Assembly (NCBI RefSeq): GCF_022376445.1
Contig: NW_025954995.1
Coordinates: 294,021-358,020 of the forward strand
From: Fomitopsis serialis
Lineage: Eukaryota; Basidiomycota; Agaricomycetes; Polyporales; Fomitopsidaceae
DNA length: 64,000 bases
Reading direction: 5' to 3'
Shown here: positions 13,353 to 25,106 of the stretch, in pieces
How positions within the stretch are numbered: the stretch's first letter is position 1
How the letters are laid out: the number at the start of each line of letters is the position of its first letter
Notes under the pieces: generated by a model
The model's database searches: none
What the model saw: the letters and a program-made list of their open reading frames with translations, nothing else
Told to the model about the DNA's origin: nothing
Translations under genes and position numbers: made by a program

Positions 13353-13615
13353 ACTCTACCTCTCTCTGAAGTTTCGTGCAGCTTGTACCCCGACGATGAG
13401 CATCGCAGAGTCTACCGAGGAGACCTCTAGGGCGCGCTGCATGGAACTTCACAACTCAGTGTCAGCCCGTGACTTAGGCGCAGCGTATACTTCACGTACC
13501 ATGGTGGAGATGTGGACCAACGCATCCGTATGTGCAAATCGACATATGACATGATACAGCCTCGGCGAACTTGAAGTGGGTGGAATGAGAGACTGTAACC
13601 GTAGCTCTCAACTTG

Positions 13616-13623
13616 CTTTTATA
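13616..13623 (-). promoter_or_regulatory. TATA box (TATAAAAG) on the minus strand
   Basis: A perfect TATAAAAG read on the minus strand, 264 bases upstream of the annotated ATG at 13352 and just downstream of the palindrome cluster at 13731-13882 in the sense of transcription. Its distance suggests an unrecognised 5' exon or leader intron. Confidence 0.5.
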
Positions 13624-13730
13624 CCTGGTTGGTAGGCCGTCTGAGTTTAAGGTCCATGCTTGATGCCGCCAGCGAACATCAATCGGGGAGGAGAACGTGA
13701 GCATAGCCATTATTCTGGCCCGCATGTGGT

Positions 13731-13882
13731 CGCTCTCCACATGTGGGCATGTCAAACGGTTGGCTCCCACATGTGGGCAAGCCTCAGCGCTTCAACTCCC
13801 ACATGTGGGATTCGAATTCAGGCGTTCGATGCTTCGCTGTCAGTCGTAACTCTGCGCAGAGGTTCGATGTCCACTATGTGGG
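13731..13882. repeat. Cluster of CCACATGTGGG-like palindromes
   Basis: Copies of a short palindrome: CCACATGTGGG at 13737-13747, CCCACATGTGGG at 13766-13777 and 13798-13809, and GTCCACTATGTGGG at 13869-13882, plus a half-copy at about 13731. Arms are CCCAC/GTGGG around a central CATG or TATG. The cluster sits upstream of the minus-strand zinc-finger gene and its TATA box. Related palindromes occur at 27169-27192 and 29609-29843. Confidence 0.75.
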
Positions 13883-15655
13883 CATGGCAGCAGCTGCCAC
13901 TCAGATATTAGCCACAAATTTCGATATTTGGATTTCATACCGGACCCATGAAGTGGCTACAAATCTTGAGTTTCCGTCACGCATGTCTAACAACCGCAGC
14001 GACAGATTCTAGCTAGCTTTGGCGACGACCATACTCAACTGGTAGAACTTCAGCAGGACACGGACTTGGGACGGCAGAGTCGTTAGCCGATTAGGCAAGT
14101 GCTATTAATTGTTGTGGCGGCCGGCCGCTGCCGACGCCGTCCTCGTCCAGCCCTCGTCCTCGTCGCTGAGGCTTGCGGCCCATCACCACTTATCACTGAA
14201 AGGCAGGCCTCTTTGAAGTGGTGCACGTATTGTATTAGCCCAAGGGAGGGAAGGGCCGAGTTTTTGAGAAACCGAGTCTTAGGCAGTCACATTCAATCCT
14301 CGACGTTCCAGCTCATTCTCCATGGCAAGTCTTCACGTTTCCAAACCCACTGTTGCATGGCGGACCTGTTTTGATAACTCATGCTCTCTTCAATACAGTA
14401 AATACGGACCTGCTAAATAGACACGAGTCACACGAATTGAGACAGAAGGACTGCAATTGTCTTGTCCACAACGACGCCGCTTCGTTTGTTGTATCATTTG
14501 TCCCCTCGACCATCCGCTAATCGTTAGCCACGGACCAGGTTTGGTTGTCCCTCTCTGGTTGAACGTGTCGCATTTTTCTTCGCCAGCAAGATCTCGACTG
14601 TGAATAGAATTTGAAGACAAGATACAGATTTACCCAGTGGCTTCATGGGGCTCGGTGCACGTCATCTCAGCCCTGAATCGACACTCACGCTCGAGCGTGG
14701 TACAACGCCCGTACAGCACAATTGGAGGACATCTGGTGATCAGTTGAGTACAACCGATAGAAGACTTTGAGTTCCGATACAGGGGAACCAAACAGACAGT
14801 CGGTGGGCCGTTACGTAGATTGTGAGTCCATCTTCTCACTGTGTCTGTCTGCTATTCCCCACCAAGGTCTGTTTTAGAGAACTCCATTCGCTCTATCGAA
14901 CTTCTTCCCTCAGTGGTATGACAGCCGGCGCTGGAGAACCACTTTCAGAGCAGGATTGATGGGCCGTTCCACACTGTGAGGCATCTCTAGCCCACCGCGT
15001 GGCAAAGAGACCGAATTGAACACTTTGTGGCCCATGACGGTAGATGATGGTACGAACATAAAACCAAGTCAGGCCACGCTTCATCTGTAGCTTATGCCAT
15101 GTCCTTCCCTCCTCCGAATCACCCACGTTTCATTAGCGAGGAGAACACGTTGCTGAGTGGCCGGCAAGACTGGCAAGACGCCACGCCCCGGTAAGACATC
15201 ACTCCACCTTCGTAGAACACTATGATGACGAGGATTATGATACAGGGCGATAGATGGCATGCGTGGTCCCACGTACACGCCCGATGCCAGCCTCGCCCGG
15301 GGACCGCCAAGCAACTCACATCAGTACTTCGACAATGCACAGAGAGAGGGGCCAACGCAAGGGTGTGTATGAAGAATTGAATTTTACTAGAATGCATGAC
15401 TCATGTGGCTACGTTCACTGGCAGATGGTCATCGGAACGTGTCTCTGAGGATTCAACTACATACGGTACTCACAATGAAGTCCCGTTCCCAACAGGCCAT
15501 CCCGGTCTGTTCTATGATAATCCCTCAAGCCAGTGAGTGCCTCGGATGATCGACTACTCAAGTACCGTACTGAATGCTGTTCGGAAGAATTGCAACGCAA
15601 GTCAGCCATGTTCAGTATGGCTCCCTCTTAGTGCCTGACATGGCTCAATCTATGC
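13883..15655. other. Intergenic, no gene recognised
   Basis: About 1.8 kb between two divergent zinc-finger genes. Short frames only. 5' exons of the gene at 15656 could lie at about 15392-15540, but I could not fix their phase. Confidence 0.5.
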
Positions 15656-16568
15656 ATGATTCGCTGTGAGCGCCACGATGCTATTGTCATATTCAACCAG
15701 ACACAGTTGACACCCATCAGACTGGTTCTGCAACCGGCAGCAATCACGCATTCTCCATACGACACAGTAGATGTGCCCTGGCAAGGCAACGGCACCCTTC
15801 CCGGTCCGGCCAAGTGAGCGTATAATGCATCTCATTTCCTCTCAGGCTGACTCTGCACCGCCAGCGACACCTTGCAGCCTAGCAATGACCAGGGATTAGA
15901 TTCTGAAATCGACGGTATACTGCAAAGTGTCTTGGCCGGCCTTCAGATCATCTTTTCTTTAGCAAGCCCGACGCGGTTAGACCAAGTGAAAGATACTGTC
16001 ATGTCGAGCATGCGGTATGTGCAGTGTTCATCGTCCAGATAAATGCTTGACTGAAATCTTGTCTAGGAGAATGCGACGTCAAAGCCAGTCCACAGCCACG
16101 GTTCCGGAACTCCCAGGCGCATACGTGCATGGGGAGGCGCCGTCAATAGGACCCTCCGCTCTTACTCCGATGACTGCCATCCCTGGTGTGATACCAGGTA
16201 TCATCGTGGCAGAAGGCCAGTCATGGACATGCCGATACGGCGGCGGTTGCAACATGACCTTCCACGACACCGTATCCGCGAAGGCCGTAAAGCTTCACCT
16301 GAAGAAGGATCACGGTGTCGAAAGGGGCTCGGTCCTCCCTCCCCGTAGTACCAAGTGTTCATGGACCGAGCCAGAAGGAAACCCGTGTTCTACCGACGTG
16401 CGCGCTATTGGGCTCGCGAAGCACATCTGTGATGTACACCTGCGCGTTGATGCTCAGACATGTGCGTACTGCAAGAAGAAACTATCTAGGAGAGACTCGA
16501 TCAAGAGACATATCGAGCAGAAGAAATGTCGAGCCCTACGGGCCGTCTCGGAGTTGTCGATTCACTAG
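15656..16568 (+). CDS. Three-finger member of the C-x4-C / C-x-W / C2HC zinc-finger family
   Basis: Putative DNA- or RNA-binding protein, 269 residues from exons 15656-15813, 15865-16014 and 16067-16568, which join in phase. The last exon carries all fingers: finger 1 C-R-Y-G-G-G-C ... H-L-K-K-D-H, finger 2 C-S-W-x(7)-C ... H-I-C-D-V-H, and finger 3 C-A-Y-C-x4-S-R-R-D-x3-R-H with a final Cys, giving a C2HC type. The N-terminal part has no known domain. Finger 3 resembles Krueppel-like fingers in its S-R-x-D-x3-R-H helix, so sequence-specific DNA binding is likely (inference). The start is uncertain. The last exon has the same length, 502 nt, as that of the paralogue at 27299. Confidence 0.72.
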
Positions 16569-17508
16569 AGCAGACGTTGGAGGGTGTGATGTGGGAGAAG
16601 ACAGCACAAGCACGACAACAGGTATGCATGATTATATCGCCATGATAGTAGAGTGGTTCTAAGCAAGCCTGTTTACAGGAGGGTTGTTGCCGCCTGGTCA
16701 TCAGTTCACTAGGGTATCTCGAACCCAGTGGGATGTACGATATCATTCATGACATTTGTATCGCTAGTCTCAGAATAAGAAGGGAGAACAAGTTGAAACC
16801 GATACCGTACTAGTATACAGTACGCACTAGGCTACAACGTAAGTTCAGTAGTGCCAAGTACTTCGTCGTTGAGGTTGAATAATAGGTGACCTTGTCGGCT
16901 CATCTGAGTCATCAACTTGCAGAACTTGGAAGCTAGACACGTGCTAATGCGCCGCGGCGTTCCAATCGTGAATATCGCGTGAATACACGATTCGACGTGA
17001 TCGTGACATACTGAAGTAAGTACGGAACGTTTGAACTCGATGGCCATGCTCTCATTCGTCCAAACACCGTAGTCTGATCACCCCAGGACAGGAAATGTTC
17101 TCTGGACAGGAGGCAACGTAGACTCCGCCCGAGCTGCCGCCTCACCGTGGTGTATTCTCCGCGGTCCGGGTCCACGCCTCGAAAGCCCAGCAACCCATTT
17201 ACAGGCTGATGCTGCAGCGCTCAGCCCATTGAGTCGCCAGCGGGCCTTTTCGGCTATATCTTCCGCGGATAGGAGCTGAGTCCATTGTCTCAGCATATCG
17301 ATTGCAGCTCATCTAACCACCAGCGGAATGTATGGCTTACGATCGGTCACCGCCTCGCAGCGTTCAGCCCACCCGTTCAGGCGCTGTCATCGCATTGCAT
17401 CGCCTGAACGGTTGCCTTTTGTCCTGCGCGGGCCATCTGCGCTTCTGCGTTGCTACAAGATGGGCAAGTAGGTAGCGTACCTTCCTCCTCACCGTGCCAC
17501 GTTCCGCT
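16569..17508. other. Intergenic, no gene recognised
   Basis: About 940 bases between the zinc-finger gene and the F-box gene. No chain of exons or repeat was seen. Confidence 0.6.
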
Positions 17509-19145
17509 ATGCCCTCAATCTTCAAGCGTGCTCGTCGCCACGAGCTCACACGCTCCGTCGTGGACGCGGTCAAGGCGATGTATGGAACAGAGTGAGTGTT
17601 ATCAAGCACGTTCCTCAGGCCGCTAGAAGCAGAGTCGCTTACCGGGTTTGTACTAGGAGACGGGCTTCGGACGTCGGTATGTGAGATGCATGATGCAGAT
17701 TGGGTTGTTGTTCGCTGACGACGCCACACTCACCGTAGGCACTCCTCCACGTAGATCTCTATCTCGTGGACATAGCCACTCCAGATCTCGCTACCGCAGA
17801 GACCATCCCGTCACGAACCTTCCTGCCGAGCTCCTCGCGCACGTCTTCGTCCTAGGCTCCGAGGATGACTCCATGTTCCCCTTGGCCGTCTCGCACGTAT
17901 GCCGGGCCTGGCGCGCCTCGCCCTGCACACACCAGCGTTGTGGCGTCGTGTCGCGCTCGACGGAAGGCTGCACATGTGGCAGCAACGCATCCTCCGCGCG
18001 AAAGCCTGCACGCTGGATATTCAGCTCACTGCCCACCTCCAGGATTCGGTGATATCATCGTTGTGCCCATCCTCGACGCGTATACGGTTGTGCAGTACAT
18101 GAACGTCGTGACGCCACTGATATCTCGCTGGAGAAGCCTCGACATCAGATTCGACGCATACGCGCCCCAATTATGGAGCGCAGCGCTCTCGGCTTGTTGC
18201 GCGCAATCCCCGGCAACACATGTGCCCTTCATACGGGAACTCACATTGATCTATCCAGGTAATGATGACACGCGGGAATTCGTGTTGTTTAATGGCAGCG
18301 CACCCAGGCTCCGACGAGTCACGCTCTGCGGCATCCGTCTCTCCTGGACGCGGTCGCTGTTCCAGGACCTCGCATACCTCGACTACACTCACCATGGCTT
18401 CACCCGAGGACAGGACGCTGCAGCGGAGGTGCTCGCGATGCTCCGCGTCTCCTCCCACCTGCACGAGCTGCGGCTCTCCTTTCCGTGGCGTGGCGACTCG
18501 CATTCCGTCTCCCCGCACTCCGTGCCGCTCACTGTGGTCCTCCCTCGCCTCCTCACGCTCGTGCTGACCGTCGAAGGCCCAGAGATCCCCAACGCGTTCC
18601 TGACTGTCCTCGCGCACGTCTCTTGCCCGGCCCTGCGCACCCTGCGCCTGTACTCGACGTACCCGTTCCTCCGCCCGTCGTTGTTCCCGCGCCTCCGGCA
18701 TGTCTCACGGGTGCTGCCGCCTCTCCCCGCGTTGGAAGTCCTGCACATAGAGCATGGGTGGCTCGACCCGCGCTTCATCTTTCCGCTGCTGCTGAGCTTA
18801 CCGCGGCTGCGACACCTGACCCTGAAGGGCGTGCGCGTGACGGGCCCATTCCTGGTCGGGCTTGCGGAGAACCTATCCGCCAGGCGCGCCCACACGAGCC
18901 TCGCTTCGAGGCTGAAAGTGCTGGAGGTCATCGGATGCGACCTGCTGGGCGCTGACGTAGTGCAGGCCTTCCGCTTGAAGCCGGGATGGAGCAGGCATGG
19001 TATCGAGACGATTCTCATTCGGGACTGCCCTGGGGTTGGGCCGACGGCAATTGGAAAGCTGGGGGGGTTGGGTATGGACGTGACGATCTGGCCTGCTGGG
19101 GGAAGAGGTGAGAGTGGAACACAGAGGAAGGTGCTGTACCGCTAG
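17509..19145 (+). CDS. F-box protein with leucine-rich C-terminal region, two apparent frame breaks
   Basis: Probable substrate adaptor of an SCF ubiquitin ligase. Exons 17509-17591, 17657-17676 and 17739-19145 join in phase. An Arg/Ser-rich N-terminus leads into the F-box (N-L-P-A-E-L-L-A-H-V-F ... V-S-H-V-C-R-A-W-R), followed by repeated L-x-x-L segments such as L-R-R-V-T-L-C-G-I and L-R-H-L-T-L-K-G-V that suggest an LRR-like fold. Within the last exon the frame moves twice by one base, near 17905 (after V-C-R-A-W-R) and near 18045; each needs one extra base to keep the family sequence going (A-L-A-L-H-T-P-A-L-W, then D-I-I-V-V-P-I-L-D-A). Either this is a recent pseudogene or the reads lost bases there. 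Conserved sequence continues for 360 residues after the second break, which favours error. Confidence 0.75.
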
Positions 19146-19377
19146 ATATGATGGACCAGTGAACTGGCGTTGGACCTGCAATCTGTGAATCATCAGTCGA
19201 AGTCATTACGATACCCCACTTCAGCAACCATGACATTGTCCCGCAATCGAGTACATGCACTTCAGATACCATACAACACTAGGACAGCCTATGTACTTCA
19301 ATCTATATCATTGCTATAGGTATGCAGATTGTGGTATATGTTTGATCGAGAAATTGTGCCGAGCTGAAGATGCCAGG

Positions 19378-20508
19378 TTAGCACGTAGACGGGTTGACGG
19401 CGGTGTATCCGCCATCGACGGCGATCTCCTGGCCATTGGTGTAGCACCCGGCCTTCGACACGAGATAAACGACCGTCCCAGCGATCTCCTCGGCACTATG
19501 CGAACGAACGTACCCATTCAGATCGATGGAGTAGGACTTGGAGTAGGTTTTGAAACGACTTACGTTCCGGGCCGGTTCTCTGGTACGGGTATCAAACCCT
19601 TGCCAACCACGTTCACCATGTCGGGCCCGATGGTGTCGTATGTCATCTCGGACTCGTACACGCCCGGTGCGATGGCGCAAACACGTACAGGGATCTTCTT
19701 CAGGGCGAGCTCGGTCGCCAGCATCTTGGTGAGATGGGATGCAGCGGCTTTCGAGCTGTTGTACCCAAACTGTCGCCCACCATGAGGTTCACTCAGGGTG
19801 AACAAGGATAGCGACGTACGTGATTTTGTGCGAGCTTGATGATCCCACTGATGCTGGTGATGTTGATCACACTCGACGTGTATCCAGCGACGTCCGCGCT
19901 GCCTTTCGCGAGCAGGCCGAGGAACGCGGTGGTGACGAAGTAGATCGAGAACGTGTTGACCTTGAAGACGTCCGCCCATTCTTCAAATGACTCGTTGTTG
20001 AACATCGCCCTTCCGAGTGTCTCGGGGTCTTTGTGCTCCGGCCCGCTGGTGTTCTCGAGGAAGGGCGAGACGGGGCCAGTTTGACCTGCACTGTGGAGAA
20101 GTTTGAGACTCAGTCGCGAGCAGATGACAGTCACGATGGGGCGCACTTATTGATGAGGATGTGGAGTTTGCCTTCTTTGGACGCAATGACTTCCTGTGCA
20201 GCCAGGATACTCTTGCGATCACTTGCGTCCATTGCCAGCCTACATACACGAGCGTCAATATGTCTACAGCAGACCTCAGGACGACAATGTACATACGCTA
20301 CGACCAATCCCTTGCCCTGATGACTTTGGTTGAATGACGCGGCCGACTCCTCCAACTTAGCCTGTCTGCGTCCTGTGATGTAGACCTTCGCGCCGTTCGT
20401 CGCGAGACCTTTGGCGATCATCCATCCGATTCCACTACCGCCGCCGGTGACCAAGGCGATCCTGCCTTGCAGACCAAACATGCTTTCAAGACTGAGAGAG
20501 GAAGACAT
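19378..20508 (-). CDS. Short-chain dehydrogenase/reductase (classical SDR)
   Basis: NAD(P)-dependent oxidoreductase of 299 residues. Five exons on the minus strand, 20508-20297, 20239-20147, 20090-19820, 19769-19564 and 19495-19378, sum to 900 nt with every junction in phase. Visible motifs: cofactor loop T-G-G-G-S-G-I-G near residue 22, R-R on the next strand pointing to NADP(H), N-N-A-G formed across intron 2, S-S-V-I-N-I-T-S-I-S-G with the catalytic Ser, Y-N-S-S-K with catalytic Tyr and Lys, and the C-terminal G-Q-E-I-A-V-D-G-G. The sequence resembles RhlG-like 3-oxoacyl reductases, but the substrate cannot be read from it. The start codon lies 644 bases from that of the divergent FAD enzyme at 21153, so shared control is plausible. 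Confidence 0.93.
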
Positions 20509-21152
20509 GGTGAAGCACTGAGGAAGTCGTCAAGGAGGAGAGGGGCGCTGAAAAGATTCGAGATATCGTGGATGGTCCGTACGGCGTTTCCTCGATGACG
20601 GAAAACCGGCCCGTGCACAACTCCTGACTGTTGCCGGCATGTCGCTGTGTCCTCCCTGACCACAACGGACAGTCGGTCACGGCGTCGAGGCTGATTTTGA
20701 AGGCAGAGTGCCCGCTTGCAAGAAAGAGTTCGAGGGCATTGGTCGCTTGATGTAGTTGTGATCTAGAGAGGAGTTGAAAGAGGCGCCATGGACAAGTCAA
20801 AATCGACATCAGATTCGGGGATGATCCCGGTCCCGCTGGCCTGTGTCACCGTCCTTCAACTCTCTTCGTCTTGTAAACTGCCATCTATCCTTGACTCTAC
20901 AGCGCGATGGCGATCTGGAGCTTTATTGCCATGCGCAACCAGATTTACGGTCAACCATCACATCCGAACTCGCTGATAACAGACTGTAATCAGCCCGAGT
21001 CACGCTCGAGGCAATGTCTGTCGAGTCCGCATGACCACCAGCAGGCCGACGGCGGCCAGTCAAGCTATCCTAACTCTGGTCTTGCCTTGACTACTTTGCC
21101 TATGGCCTGTGCATTGGAAACCATCCGTATCTAGCCCGGTCGCCTCAGTAAC
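20509..21152. promoter_or_regulatory. Divergent promoter region of the SDR and FAD oxidoreductase genes
   Basis: 644 bases separate the two divergent start codons. No TATA box or palindrome stands out. The pairing of two redox enzymes head to head suggests co-expression, but that is inference. Confidence 0.45.
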
Positions 21153-22769
21153 ATGTCGCCGAACACTTTTGATTGCATCGTAGTGGGCTCCGGACACGCT
21201 GCCAGTAGCGCCGCTCTCTCCGCTATCGAAGCTGGCAGCAGACGCGTCCTCGTCGTCGAGAAGGGTCCCGCTGAATGGGTGGGTGGTAATGGCTACTTCA
21301 CTGCAGGTGCCCATCGTACCGTTCACGGCGGCCTGCAAGATCTCTTGCCCATCGTTACCAACGTCGCCCCGGAGACCGCAGCGACGATCGACATGGATCC
21401 GTACACTCCTCAACAGTTCACGGACGACCTCATGCGCCTCTCGGATGGGAGGAGCGATCCTGCGATGGTAAAGGCCGTCGTAGATGGGTCCCGGGATGCG
21501 GTGGGATGGTTGGCGGAGAAGGTCGGCGTCCCATTCACCCTCTCCTTCAATCGTCAGGCATACCTTGTCAACGGCCGACAGAAGTTCTGGGGCGGTATGG
21601 CACTCAGCGTCGCGGACGGAGGTAAAGGTCTGATAGCGGCTCACAGACGCGCGCTGGAGGAGGCCGGCGTCGAGACGTGGTTTGATACACCTGCCGTCGA
21701 ACTCGTCACAGACGAAGGGATTATTGCAGGGCTGGTGGTTGAACGTGGTGGGCAGAGAGCCATCCTCAACTCACCCTCTGTGGTTCTTGCTTGTGGCGGG
21801 TTCGAATCAAGTGCCGACCTTCGCGGGAAGTACATGAGTCCAAACTGGACCCAAGCAAAGGTGCCTCACCACATACACCTACACTATCGAACATGCTACT
21901 CACGCCGGCGCCCTGCAGGTCCGAGGAACGCCCTACAACACCGGCGACGGCTTCACTCTTACGCGGCCTTTGAACGCCTCGCTCATCGGGGATTCTCCGC
22001 CACCGGCTGCCACTCTACGTGCTGGGACGCAAACGCACCTTCCGACTGCGGCGACCGCGTGCTCAGCAACCAGTTCACCAAGTCCGGCTACCCGCTCGGC
22101 ATCATGGTCAACGCCCGCGGGCAGCGCTTCGTCGATGAGGGCGAGGACTTCCGGAACTACACGTACGCGAAGTTCGGGCGTGCGATCTTGCACCAACCGG
22201 GCGGATGCGCGTTCCAGGTGTGGGACAGCGAGGTGGTGGAATGGTTGCGGAAGGAGGAGTACGACGATGGCGTGGTCGAGAAGGTCTGGGCGCAGAGCGT
22301 TGAAGAGCTCGCAGATGCACTCTCGCAGAAGGGTCTGGAGGACAAGGCAGCGTTCGTGCACACCATCGAAGCCTACAATGCAGCGGTCCGTGCATCCAAA
22401 ACCGAGAACCCGTCCAGAACATGGGATCCCGCCGTCAAGGACGGGCTGTCGACAGTTTCCTCCCAGCCACAGCTCAGCGTCGACCCGCCGAAGTCGAACT
22501 GGGCTCTACCCCTCGAGAAGCCGCCGTTCCTTGCCGTGAAGGTTGCATGCGGGATCACGTTCACCTTCGGCGGCCTTGCGATCAACCCTAATACAGCAAA
22601 CGTCTTGAACGAGAAGGGGGAGAACATTCGCGGCCTCTTCGCCACTGGTGAGGTCGTCGGCGGGCTCTTCTATGGCAACTATCCAGGCGGGAGTGGGTTG
22701 ACGGCCGGGGCGGTGTTTGGGAGAAAGGCAGGAGCGGAAGCTGCGAAGCTGGCGGCGCAGGCTGCTTGA
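21153..22769 (+). CDS. FAD-binding oxidoreductase (fumarate reductase / tricarballylate dehydrogenase-like), one frame break
   Basis: Flavoprotein of the FAD_binding_2 group. Exon 1 (21153-21860) starts with the dinucleotide-binding motif V-V-G-S-G-H-A-A and has G-G-N-G-Y-F-T-A-G-A-H-R and V-V-L-A-C-G-G-F-E. After a 58-nt intron, exon 2 begins at 21919 with G-T-P-Y-N-T-G-D-G and continues to G-D; at 21993-21994 the frame shifts by one base, and H-S-T-C-W-D-A-N-A-P follows in the other frame. One extra T in GATTC would join them. The C-terminus has the second FAD signature G-L-F-A-T-G-E-V-V-G-G and G-G-S-G-L-T-A-G-A-V-F-G. Length about 520 residues fits the family. The substrate is unknown. 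The break is probably a lost base in the assembly, since both sides are well conserved. Confidence 0.85.
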   Translation: MSPNTFDCIVVGSGHAASSAALSAIEAGSRRVLVVEKGPAEWVGGNGYFTAGAHRTVHGGLQDLLPIVTNVAPETAATIDMDPYTPQQFTDDLMRLSDGRSDPAMVKAVVDGSRDAVGWLAEKVGVPFTLSFNRQAYLVNGRQKFWGGMALSVADGGKGLIAAHRRALEEAGVETWFDTPAVELVTDEGIIAGLVVERGGQRAILNSPSVVLACGGFESSADLRGKYMSPNWTQAKVPHHIHLHYRTCYSRRRPAGPRNALQHRRRLHSYAAFERLAHRGFSATGCHSTCWDANAPSDCGDRVLSNQFTKSGYPLGIMVNARGQRFVDEGEDFRNYTYAKFGRAILHQPGGCAFQVWDSEVVEWLRKEEYDDGVVEKVWAQSVEELADALSQKGLEDKAAFVHTIEAYNAAVRASKTENPSRTWDPAVKDGLSTVSSQPQLSVDPPKSNWALPLEKPPFLAVKVACGITFTFGGLAINPNTANVLNEKGENIRGLFATGEVVGGLFYGNYPGGSGLTAGAVFGRKAGAEAAKLAAQAA

Positions 22770-23510
22770 TGACCTGTACTTTCTGGATTGATGTGGGTCC
22801 GTGTGTTGAGCTTGGACCCGAACGGTAATAACGCAGTGACATCATTGATCTGCTAGTGCATTGGTTCATCCGATGATCCATCCAGTTCGCCAACCATACC
22901 TTGTCTAGGTTTCCCCGATGACCATGCGCCAATCGTGGATCAACATGCACCTCGAGCTTCAAGTGAGGCATATGATCAACGATGAAACATCTCGGGCACG
23001 TTTTCTTCATACAACCTACGCTAGAGGCGGTCACTTGATACTGTAGAACCACCGGCTACGCTGAATGCCCTCGAGATTGTGTATCTCAGCGACTCTGGAC
23101 CTCCCTGGACACATGCGTACAATGAGAACGCCGAGAAAGGGGGCCGCAACGTTCACGCTTGGCGGCCGGTCCTCGCGTCGGATTCCCCGCAGATAGTGTG
23201 TGGCTACTCGTTGGACGACGTTCCATGGTGCCCTGAGGATGTACCGTCCCTGATAGTCTCCCACTAGATAAGCTGCGAATGTTCATCGCGGAATGCCAGT
23301 GGACTGCTCTCGTGAAACTCTAGACCCGAGCGCATGGCGCAACGACTCGGTCATGTGTGGTATAGTTGACGAGTTAACGAGCGCAGAGAGCTATGATCCT
23401 ATCAGGAGCAGCTGTGCAGTGCGAAAGCTGTCATATCATTGTGTGGTCTCATAGGAACGCAGACAGGAACGAACGATACGATAGGAGAACGCCCGTTGCC
23501 TTGTCGCCTG
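22770..23510. other. Intergenic between convergent genes, no gene recognised
   Basis: 740 bases tail-to-tail between the FAD enzyme (plus) and the alpha/beta hydrolase (minus). No recognisable coding chain or repeat. Confidence 0.6.
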
Positions 23511-24798
23511 TCAGATGACCTCTGCAAGGAGCGAGGTGAACCTCTCGGGCTCGTCCCAATGAGCCTAGAGCGTTGTCAGTATCTGCGAAGTCCGTCCATA
23601 TGCAAAATGCACCCACGAAGTGGTTGGCCCTTTCCAGTTTGTGGAACGCTACATCACGGCCCTCGCCCTTCGCTCTGCTCTGCCTCACGAGCGCCTTCAG
23701 CTTCATGGCCGCACTGACGACGTCGCTATTCGTCATGTCGCACCATACGAGGGCCACTTTGAGGTTCGGCCAGATCATTCCTCCGTCTGCACTGCCCTGG
23801 AGGATCGCACGGCGGACAATCTCTCGGTACACGGCCGGGTCTATGACCTGGTAGTACTTCTGGCTTCGCGCCATGACCTCAACGTGGCATACTTCGCGGA
23901 TCTTCTCAGGACCTATCCGGTGGACAGTCGGCGTCCTCTGCGAGCTACGCAATTTCTCGTCTGTGTGTAAGGCGATGCGCGCACCCAGCGCCTCCTTTAT
24001 ACCGGGAGAGTCGATATCCTGAGAAGCGTCGAAACCAGTGGGTGTGAAATAGTAGGACACCCACTCGGAAAACTGGCTGAACTTCTCCGCCGGACTGAGC
24101 GTGTCGTCGCGGAAAGGTACCCACACGCCCGGTACAGGGGCCTCGCCGGTGGCTGGCAACGATATGTCTGCGAGACGCGCTAAGCCACAGACGGGTTAGA
24201 TGCGGAGACTGTCACATACCATACATGACGAACGATCGAAAATACGCATCCAACAGCTTCCTCGTGGCCTCCGGTACCAGATCCGCATACGATAGGAGCG
24301 GGATGGTTTGGCAGTTGCCCGACGACCATCCTAGCAATGTAAATCCCCCACTGCGCCGGCCGCCGCCGCCGCCGCTACGTGATGCAATGATCGGCGGGAT
24401 GCGCTGCGTCTCGATGAACCGTCGAATGAACTCCGCGAATTCGAGTCCGCGGGCTTGAAGTGCTGATGACTGTATCGCGGGATCAGTGGACGATAGTGAC
24501 CCAAGCTCGCTCTCCGAGTACAGCGTTGAACCTGGGTAGTCCCTGCAATTGATGAGCACGAGTCGAAGATTGTGATGCGCGGCATAGGGCATCATTGGTC
24601 GAAATATGGCTGGAAGAACTCAATCCGTCAGTGAAGTATGATCACTTGCGTAGTGCGTTGACAGTACTGTGACATACCGCTTGAGAACATCGTGCCGTGG
24701 ACGAGAAATACGGTAACATAATCCGTCGATCCACTGGGTACGCCGCTGTCCTCGTAGTACAAGAGTGTACTGTCGCCATCGACGGCACAATGAGGCAT
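23511..24798 (-). CDS. Alpha/beta-fold hydrolase
   Basis: Serine hydrolase of 375 residues. Minus-strand exons 24798-24678, 24609-24220, 24179-23617 and 23564-23511 total 1128 nt and keep phase; one intron is only 40 nt. The N-terminal strand region has F-L-V-H-G-T (oxyanion-hole turn) and I-N-C-R-D-Y-P-G-S, the nucleophile elbow is G-W-S-S-G-N-C, and the catalytic His sits in A-N-H-F-A-H-W-D-E-P, assembled across the last intron. A Gly/Arg-rich run precedes the elbow and is unusual. The short last exon ends with E-R-F-T-S-L-L-A-E-V-I. Substrate unknown; the type is common in basidiomycetes. It lies 308 bases from the 821-bp transposon on its upstream side. Confidence 0.9.
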
Positions 24799-25106
24799 GG
24801 TGACTGTACGGTTCACCAGACCACAGAGGACGGGGATTTGAGTAACTCTGAGCACACATAAGCAAGGTTCTCAGGCTGTCGTGACACGAGTTCGGCGGCC
24901 TGCCGTGCGACAAGTCGTTCCTATAGATGCACTGCACTCACGGTCAGTAGATTGTTGCTCGCAGTAAGTACTTGTGTCTCGTACCGTCCGAGTAAGTGGC
25001 GTGTCGGAGACATCGCGGCCACGTCACGGCCTGGTACTGCCCTCTTGTTCAGGCATCATAGGTCATTTATCTCCGGCCCGACCGAGAGGAGCCACTGGCA
25101 GGCCCT

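Noticed and set aside
17364..17729. Minus-strand open frame overlapping the start of the F-box gene
   Set aside because: The plus strand has three exons that join in phase into an F-box protein; the minus frame has no motif.
18171..19018. Long minus-strand frames opposite the F-box gene
   Set aside because: They are shadows of the GC-rich coding strand, full of Arg/Ser/Glu, with no family likeness.
21060..21644. Minus-strand 194-codon frame over the FAD gene start
   Set aside because: It is antisense to a clear FAD-binding domain and reflects codon bias of the real gene.
21790..21815. Sequence resembling a tRNA T-loop (GGTTCGAATC)
   Set aside because: It lies in frame inside the FAD enzyme gene and no cloverleaf surrounds it.
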